A stretch of 19,460 bases of DNA, from positions 1-19,460 of the forward strand of contig CAKPCG010000029.1 of NCBI GenBank assembly GCA_934141475.1, read 5' to 3'. Origin of the DNA: an uncultured Clostridia bacterium. Lineage in GTDB: Bacteria; Bacillota; Clostridia; TANB77; CAG-508. Each line of letters starts with the position of its first letter. The first letter of the stretch is position 1. Below, one piece after another: positions 15,841-19,460 of this stretch. Under the pieces are notes generated by a model. The model was not told the DNA's origin. It did no database searches and saw only the letters and a program-made list of their open reading frames with translations. The position numbers and the translations under genes were made by a program.

Positions 15841-16665
15841 TTATTTATTTCTAATTACTTCATGCATTTTTATTGTTATATATTTATGAATACTGTTAAA
15901 TGGAACCAACTTCAAATTTCTTCTTTCTTTAATTAATTCTTGTAAAGAAATTAAATCGTCCTTTTTTATTTTTTTAGTTTGGATTCTTTGGATTTCAAAG
16001 TTTCTTTCAATTAAATTTTTATTATATTTTTTATACTCGAATGCAATTTGCATAAGCTGCTCAATCATCTCAAATGCTAATATACTTCCTAATATAAAGT
16101 TACCAACTGAATCTTTGTGCCTTACTATTATATAGATTATAAATAATATTACCATAATACTCCAAAATATTATACTATTTATCTTGGTTATTTTCTCATC
16201 CCATTTTGTATTTTCCACCTGACAATTAAATATTATTTCATTTTTTGTGACTCCATTATTTTTTGTATACCAGTTTTTTACTCCAGCTGGTTTATCTTCT
16301 CCTGTATTATTTTTCTGTATTGTAAACTCTCCACTATTTATTATGCATATTCTTTTCGCATTTTCTTTTATTCTTGTGTAACCTTTTGGAATACTAAAAT
16401 CAAATAAAATTGCATCAAATATTTCTCTAGCACTTGCTGCATTCTTTATACAATTGCCTTCTATGTATTCTAATACTGCATATATTATGCTTAATATAAC
16501 TATTACTATAGCATTAATATTTATTATTGCTAAAATTGCATTAATTACTAAAACTATCATTTTAATCAAAAATAATATATTAGCCATATCATAAAGTTTC
16601 CTTGCGTAATATTGTAATTGTAACATTTCTTCTTCATTTTGCTTTTTGCTTATTTCTTCCCACAT
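15841..16665 (-). CDS. CBASS membrane effector, S-4TM (SMODS-associated four-TM) type
   Basis: A 274-residue membrane protein encoded last in a cyclase operon. It opens with a KKQNEEEMLQLQYYARKLYDMA helix typical of S-4TM proteins, then two membrane segments (about residues 28-48 and 50-66), a cytoplasmic domain of roughly 90 residues, two more membrane segments (about 160-178 and 184-202), and a charged C-terminal helix. In CBASS such proteins are thought to bind the cyclic nucleotide made by the cyclase and permeabilize the inner membrane, killing the infected cell. The start at 16665 is preferred to 16680 because GGGAGG then lies about 7 bases upstream. It overlaps the E2-like gene by 32 bases. 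Assignment rests on topology, opening motif and context. Confidence 0.83.
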   Translation of the reverse strand: MWEEISKKQNEEEMLQLQYYARKLYDMANILFLIKMIVLVINAILAIININAIVIVILSIIYAVLEYIEGNCIKNAASAREIFDAILFDFSIPKGYTRIKENAKRICIINSGEFTIQKNNTGEDKPAGVKNWYTKNNGVTKNEIIFNCQVENTKWDEKITKINSIIFWSIMVILFIIYIIVRHKDSVGNFILGSILAFEMIEQLMQIAFEYKKYNKNLIERNFEIQRIQTKKIKKDDLISLQELIKERRNLKLVPFNSIHKYITIKMHEVIRNK

Positions 16666-17272
16666 TTTGCATCCTCCCATAATTATCTTTTAAAACATCT
16701 ATTTCGTTACTATTTAATATTCTTCGAATTAATTCTCCATGACAATTTCTTATCTTTCTGTTACTGCCACAAGGGCATTTCAAGTGTCCTCTATATTTCT
16801 TTTTGCAAACATACTCATAAATATTTTTTGCTTCTATTAGACTATCCATTTTATAATACGTCTGTATAAATTCATAAATTCCTTTATTGCCATGTGAATG
16901 TTCCCCAAAAGGAAAGACACCATATCTCTTATAGTAAATATATGAAATGAAATATTTTTTCACATATTCTTCTATCCAATCTATAATTGTATGAGATTTT
17001 AAATATAGTTCTTGATCTAGGTCAGTTGCTAAGCACAGTCTTTTATCATCATATAAGTGAGGATAATTTTTTCTTATTTTGTTAGACACTTCCCATACTT
17101 TTGGAAGATTATTTTTAAAAAGCTGTATTTTAATTTCAAATTCATCTTTAATAAATTCATCTTTGCATAAACATTCAATGTATATATTTCCCACTATCTC
17201 TTGTTTTTCACTATTATATTTTAAGCTTGGATACTTTTTTGTTAACATATTCTCATCAATTAAACTTTCCAT
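16634..17272 (-). CDS. E2-like CBASS protein fused to a SEC-C zinc motif
   Basis: A 212-residue protein. Residues ~15-145 resemble the E2 ubiquitin-conjugating fold found in type II CBASS: a strand pair, LPKVWEVSNKIRKNYPHLY, then DDKRLCLAT with Cys80 as the expected catalytic cysteine, a Trp-containing IIDWIEEYVKKYF helix, and FGEHSHGNKGIYEFIQTYY. Residues 166-178 form a SEC-C zinc motif (CPCGSNRKIRNCHG: Cys166, Cys168, Cys177, His178). In E2-containing CBASS the enzyme joins the cyclase C-terminus to other molecules or itself and thereby primes the cyclase. No E1 or JAB protease gene is present, so this is the E2-only form. It overlaps the cyclase gene by 13 bases. The SEC-C tail may recruit the cyclase or another partner (inference). 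Confidence 0.85.
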   Translation of the reverse strand: MESLIDENMLTKKYPSLKYNSEKQEIVGNIYIECLCKDEFIKDEFEIKIQLFKNNLPKVWEVSNKIRKNYPHLYDDKRLCLATDLDQELYLKSHTIIDWIEEYVKKYFISYIYYKRYGVFPFGEHSHGNKGIYEFIQTYYKMDSLIEAKNIYEYVCKKKYRGHLKCPCGSNRKIRNCHGELIRRILNSNEIDVLKDNYGRMQNVGRNKQKAK

Positions 17273-18459
17273 GGGCTAGGACCTCTTTCTATAGTTTGAA
17301 CTTCTCCTAATCCATAATAATCTTCAACAATTTTGTTTCCAAGAATATTTCCAATTGTTCTTTCATAATTTATATTGTTCTCGTCTAAAATTTCTAAGAT
17401 TGTTTTATCCAAATTTAAAATCCATTCAAAAAATAATTTTGCACGTTCTGGCTCAGTATTCCATCCATCTACCAAATTATCTTTTGGATTAACTGGATTC
17501 CACATTTCCCATTTTGCACCTTTTTTACTTATTGTAACTTTTGATTCGTATAGTTCTTTAAATCTTTCTTCAGACAATTGTTGATACTTAGAATAAGTTT
17601 TTAACTCATTTAATACTATCTTTATAACTTCTATAACATCTGCACTATGTGGAATTAAATCTCTTTTAGCGGTATCTAACACTATTGTAGATATAATCGC
17701 TGAAATTGGTTTTAGTTTTTCTTTTTCTTTTCCCAATTTTGAAAAATACACATCTCTTGCTCTTTTTAATAATTGTATAGCCATTTGCAATGACGATTTA
17801 TTAAAATATTCCGGCACATCTTCTTCAGAATTGTATATATTTTTATTACTTTCAAATATTCTTCTTTTTCTTTCTGATCTATATTCACTAGCAAATGGCT
17901 CATTTATCTCTTCGAACCATTTTACATATGCTTGTGGATTAGAACTAATCCATCTATTTGGCTTGTCTTTATTTACTTCTGCTACTTCAATAGCTGTATT
18001 TACATATTCTGGTAAGCATCCTTCACTCATCATTTGTATTTTTGTATCATCTGTTGCTATTGCTGAAGGAACAGCATCGATACTAAAACCGAGACTACCA
18101 TAATCGGCATAATTTATTGTAATGCATCTTTCATAAGTTTCTAACTTAGAACTATATATTTCTGTACTTTCAAGCAAATCTTTCAATTGTGCCCTTATTT
18201 CATTAGGATTTGTTTCATTTTTTCTTTTATTAAATAAACAAATTGAATCCAAATCATAATTTCTCTCTCTTTGTTCTTTATATGGTCTAACAGTAGTTCC
18301 TAACATAAATGAACCATGTGGGTAAAATATAATGCTTTCATCTTTATCCTTTAAAAACTCTTTTAGCGCATCATATTTTTCCTTTGCATTATTATACATT
18401 GCTGGTGTCAAATCAAGTTTTTTGATTAAATCTTCTATTTCTAATTTTTTATTCTTCAT
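17260..18459 (-). CDS. CBASS CD-NTase cyclic-oligonucleotide synthase
   Basis: A 399-residue nucleotidyltransferase of the cGAS/DncV-like family that would make a cyclic di- or trinucleotide signal on phage infection. Visible signatures are PHGSFMLGTTVRP with Gly49-Ser50, RNYDLDSICLF with metal ligands Asp69 and Asp71, and FSIDAVPSA with Asp128 as third acidic residue, followed by the helical C-terminal half. Length is typical. AAGGAG about 8 bases before the ATG supports the start. The C-terminal tail (RGPSPWKV) is short and probably exposed, which suits an E2-targeted cyclase. The end overlaps the E2-like gene by 13 bases. The product nucleotide cannot be told from the sequence. The gene lies right behind a hairpin with a T-run, suggesting attenuation of expression. 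Confidence 0.94.
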   Translation of the reverse strand: MKNKKLEIEDLIKKLDLTPAMYNNAKEKYDALKEFLKDKDESIIFYPHGSFMLGTTVRPYKEQRERNYDLDSICLFNKRKNETNPNEIRAQLKDLLESTEIYSSKLETYERCITINYADYGSLGFSIDAVPSAIATDDTKIQMMSEGCLPEYVNTAIEVAEVNKDKPNRWISSNPQAYVKWFEEINEPFASEYRSERKRRIFESNKNIYNSEEDVPEYFNKSSLQMAIQLLKRARDVYFSKLGKEKEKLKPISAIISTIVLDTAKRDLIPHSADVIEVIKIVLNELKTYSKYQQLSEERFKELYESKVTISKKGAKWEMWNPVNPKDNLVDGWNTEPERAKLFFEWILNLDKTILEILDENNINYERTIGNILGNKIVEDYYGLGEVQTIERGPSPWKV

Positions 18460-18473
18460 TTTACATTCTCCTT

Positions 18474-18517
18474 AAAAAACAAGGAAGAAACCTCATATAT
18501 TTATGAAGTTCTTCCTT
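18474..18517 (-). terminator. Hairpin with T-run (attenuator) between DUF3892-like gene and cyclase
   Basis: AAGGAAGAA...TCATA (18481-18497) pairs with TATGAA...CTTCCTT (18502-18517), about 15 base pairs with one bulge and one mismatch around a 4-base loop. On the minus strand the stem is followed by G and six Ts (18479-18474), and the cyclase ribosome site begins right after. It sits 7 bases past the small gene's stop codon and leaves no room for a promoter. Confidence 0.78.
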
Positions 18518-18523
18518 TATTAT

Positions 18524-18748
18524 TTATCCTAAATTATTTTTTACATTTCCATCTGGTTTTGAAGATATATATTCTTTTCCATTTTTATCATGCTTTAAGC
18601 AATAATCTTCATTATATGATGAATTACCTGTTTTTAATCTACTAATTAACTCTCTATCAGACATTATCCTATTATTTCTAGTGTCTTGAAATTCAATATT
18701 TCTACCTGTTTTAGATTCTTTAGTAACTATCAATTTTTGTTTTGCCAT
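18524..18748 (-). CDS. DUF3892-like small protein, first gene of the CBASS transcript
   Basis: A 74-residue soluble protein resembling DUF3892: an N-terminal strand (KQKLIVTKES), a ...NRIMSDRELISRLKTGNSSY segment, and a C-terminal GKEYISSKPDGNVKNNLG (the family usually ends with a YLRT-PDG-x-DNL-like block). GGAGG nine bases upstream fixes the ATG at 18748. It lies ahead of the cyclase on the same strand, parted only by a hairpin, and shares its promoter. Proteins of this family are small and of unknown function and occur in many mobile elements. Here it may be a regulator of the CBASS transcript or merely a passenger whose message ends at the hairpin. Confidence 0.75.
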   Translation of the reverse strand: MAKQKLIVTKESKTGRNIEFQDTRNNRIMSDRELISRLKTGNSSYNEDYCLKHDKNGKEYISSKPDGNVKNNLG

Positions 18749-18858
18749 TGTACATTTCCTCCAATCTTTAGTAAATAGTCTAATTATTACATAAATATTT
18801 CAAATTCATTAAAATTTGATTACATTCATTTCTTCTATTTACAAAATTGAATTCTAAT

Positions 18859-18899
18859 GTTATATATAAGTATAGAAAAATATACAAAATCATTTTGTA
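18859..18899 (-). promoter_or_regulatory. CBASS operon promoter with palindromic operator over the -35
   Basis: On the minus strand TTGTAT (18887-18882), a 17-base spacer and TATAAC (18864-18859). A palindrome of 8-base arms, TACAAAAT-C-ATTTTGTA (18883-18899), overlaps the -35 box, a position suited to a repressor. The predicted leader to the first ATG is roughly 100 bases. Confidence 0.5.
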
Positions 18900-19039
18900 A
18901 AACAAAGAAAAATATTTAATTCTAACTAGCCATTTGAATTATATATTTTTCTTTTTATTTTGTCAATATTTTACAAGAAATTTTGTTTGTTTTTGATGAA
19001 TTATATTTATTTATTTTTTATAAATATTTTTGTCACCTA

Positions 19040-19084
19040 TTGCATCTTGTTAACAATTATAATATAATAATTGTAGTTAACAAG
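19040..19084 (+). promoter_or_regulatory. Integrase promoter with paired CTTGTTAAC operators
   Basis: TTGCAT (19040-19045), exactly 17 bases, TATAAT (19063-19068). One CTTGTTAAC (19046-19054) fills the spacer directly behind the -35; its inverted copy GTTAACAAG (19076-19084) lies at the transcription start, 30 bases away or about three helical turns. Between them AATTAT/ATAATT extends the symmetry. Binding of one protein to both would block or loop the promoter. Confidence 0.72.
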
Positions 19085-19120
19085 ATATAAAAACCTCTCC
19101 CACCCATAGTTATGCCTGAA

Positions 19121-19128
19121 AGGAGGTG
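19121..19128 (+). promoter_or_regulatory. Ribosome binding site of the integrase
   Basis: AGGAGGTG, a near-perfect ribosome site, nine bases before the ATG at 19138. An upstream CTCCCACC (19097-19104) can pair, with one bulge, to GGCTGGGAG at the start of the coding region (19140-19148), enclosing this site in a loop. Confidence 0.85.
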
Positions 19129-19137
19129 AAAAAGGTA

Positions 19138-19460
19138 ATGGCTGGGAGTATTGAAAAAAGAGGGAAAAATAGTTACAGACTAGTATGTCTTGCAGGATAC
19201 GACTTGCAAGGAAAACCTATAAAGAAAACCAAAACAATACACGGAACAAAAAAAGAAGCAGAAATAGAACTAGCCAAATTCGTTTCTGATGTTCAAAATG
19301 GAATGTTTGTTGAAGGCAAATCTTTAAAATTTTCTGAATTCACAGAAATATGGAAAAGAGACTATGCTTCAAAAGAACTTGCCCCATCAACATACAAAAG
19401 ATATTGTAGAATATTAGAAACAAGACTTCTACCCTACTTTGGACATTTCTATATTAACAA
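19138..19460 (+). CDS. int: Tyrosine integrase/recombinase, N-terminal part (cut by window end)
   Basis: The first 107 codons of a site-specific tyrosine recombinase. Residues 1-~55 are the arm-type DNA-binding domain (SIEKRGKNSYRLVCLAGYD, then KKTKTIHGTKKEAEIELAKF), as in Tn916-like and phage integrases. From ~62 the SAM-like core-binding domain begins (LKFSEFTEIWKRDYASKELA, then STYKRYCRILETRLLPYFG). The catalytic domain with the Arg-His-Arg-Tyr residues lies beyond the window, so activity cannot be judged. It should insert and excise the whole element together with the excisionase-type protein at 14180-14380. One element end with its attachment site is expected just past the end of this gene, outside the window. 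Confidence 0.93.
   Translation, partial: MAGSIEKRGKNSYRLVCLAGYDLQGKPIKKTKTIHGTKKEAEIELAKFVSDVQNGMFVEGKSLKFSEFTEIWKRDYASKELAPSTYKRYCRILETRLLPYFGHFYIN

Larger units (their letters stand above)
18749..19137. other. 389-base divergent intergenic region between CBASS and integrase
   Basis: No gene. The left part holds the CBASS promoter and an overlapping palindrome (18859-18899); the right part holds the integrase promoter with paired CTTGTTAAC operators (19040-19084) and the leader with its ribosome site. Between them (about 18900-19035) is only very AT-rich sequence with A- and T-tracts, suitable for bent DNA, but nothing else I can name. Confidence 0.6.

Noticed and set aside
1..19460. CRISPR arrays, tRNA or rRNA genes
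   Set aside because: I saw no regularly spaced repeats of array size and no cloverleaf or rRNA-like sequence; the repeats found are short operator or terminator elements.

Overview
The window comes from a very AT-rich, low-GC Gram-positive genome, most likely a member of the Clostridia. Supporting signs are strong AGGAGG-type ribosome sites, short intrinsic terminators, TnpV, and a relaxase of the type found in Tn1549-like clostridial elements. Nearly everything here reads as part of one integrative and mobilizable element carrying anti-phage cargo. No conjugation (type IV secretion) genes are visible, so within this window it is mobilizable rather than self-transmissible.

Layout, left to right. 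(1) 1-1150: T-rich leader, then tnpV and a small co-transcribed gene on the + strand, closed by a terminator shared with the convergent unit. (2) 1149-10652, all on the minus strand: a DNA modification/nuclease region. Transcription order is an Eco57I-like N6-adenine methyltransferase, a C5-cytosine methyltransferase, and an 844-residue protein combining a PD-(D/E)XK-like domain with an N6-methylase. A hairpin terminator follows. Then comes a separately promoted 1225-residue protein of unknown family with a C-terminal PD-(D/E)XK nuclease motif, and last a small protein with a Cys-His-Asp (transglutaminase/papain-like) pattern. (3) 10749-14380, minus strand: the mobility core. In transcription order it is excisionase-like HTH protein, replisome organizer, DnaC-like helicase loader, ParB-like protein, a terminator, a likely oriT region, the MOBP-type relaxase, and a terminator. 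(4) 14567-15805, + strand: a DUF6076-like zinc-finger protein. (5) 15841-18748, minus strand: a CBASS anti-phage operon with a DUF3892-like small protein, CD-NTase cyclase, E2-like protein fused to a SEC-C zinc motif, and a four-TM S-4TM-type effector. (6) 19138 to the end, + strand: the start of a tyrosine integrase.

How it fits together. Integrase and excisionase are normally neighbours, but here they are separated by about 4.7 kb holding CBASS and the DUF6076-like gene. Their leaders still share the same 9-base operator-like word (CTTGTTAAC) placed within the candidate promoter spacers, which suggests joint control of excision. The CBASS is of the E2-only (short type II) kind: the cyclase would sense infection and make a cyclic oligonucleotide, the E2-like protein would act on the cyclase, and the membrane protein would be the killer. 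The left cargo block looks like a multi-methyltransferase restriction system with a large undescribed nuclease. It is the best candidate for something new, though whether the 1225-residue protein belongs functionally with the methylases is unproven.
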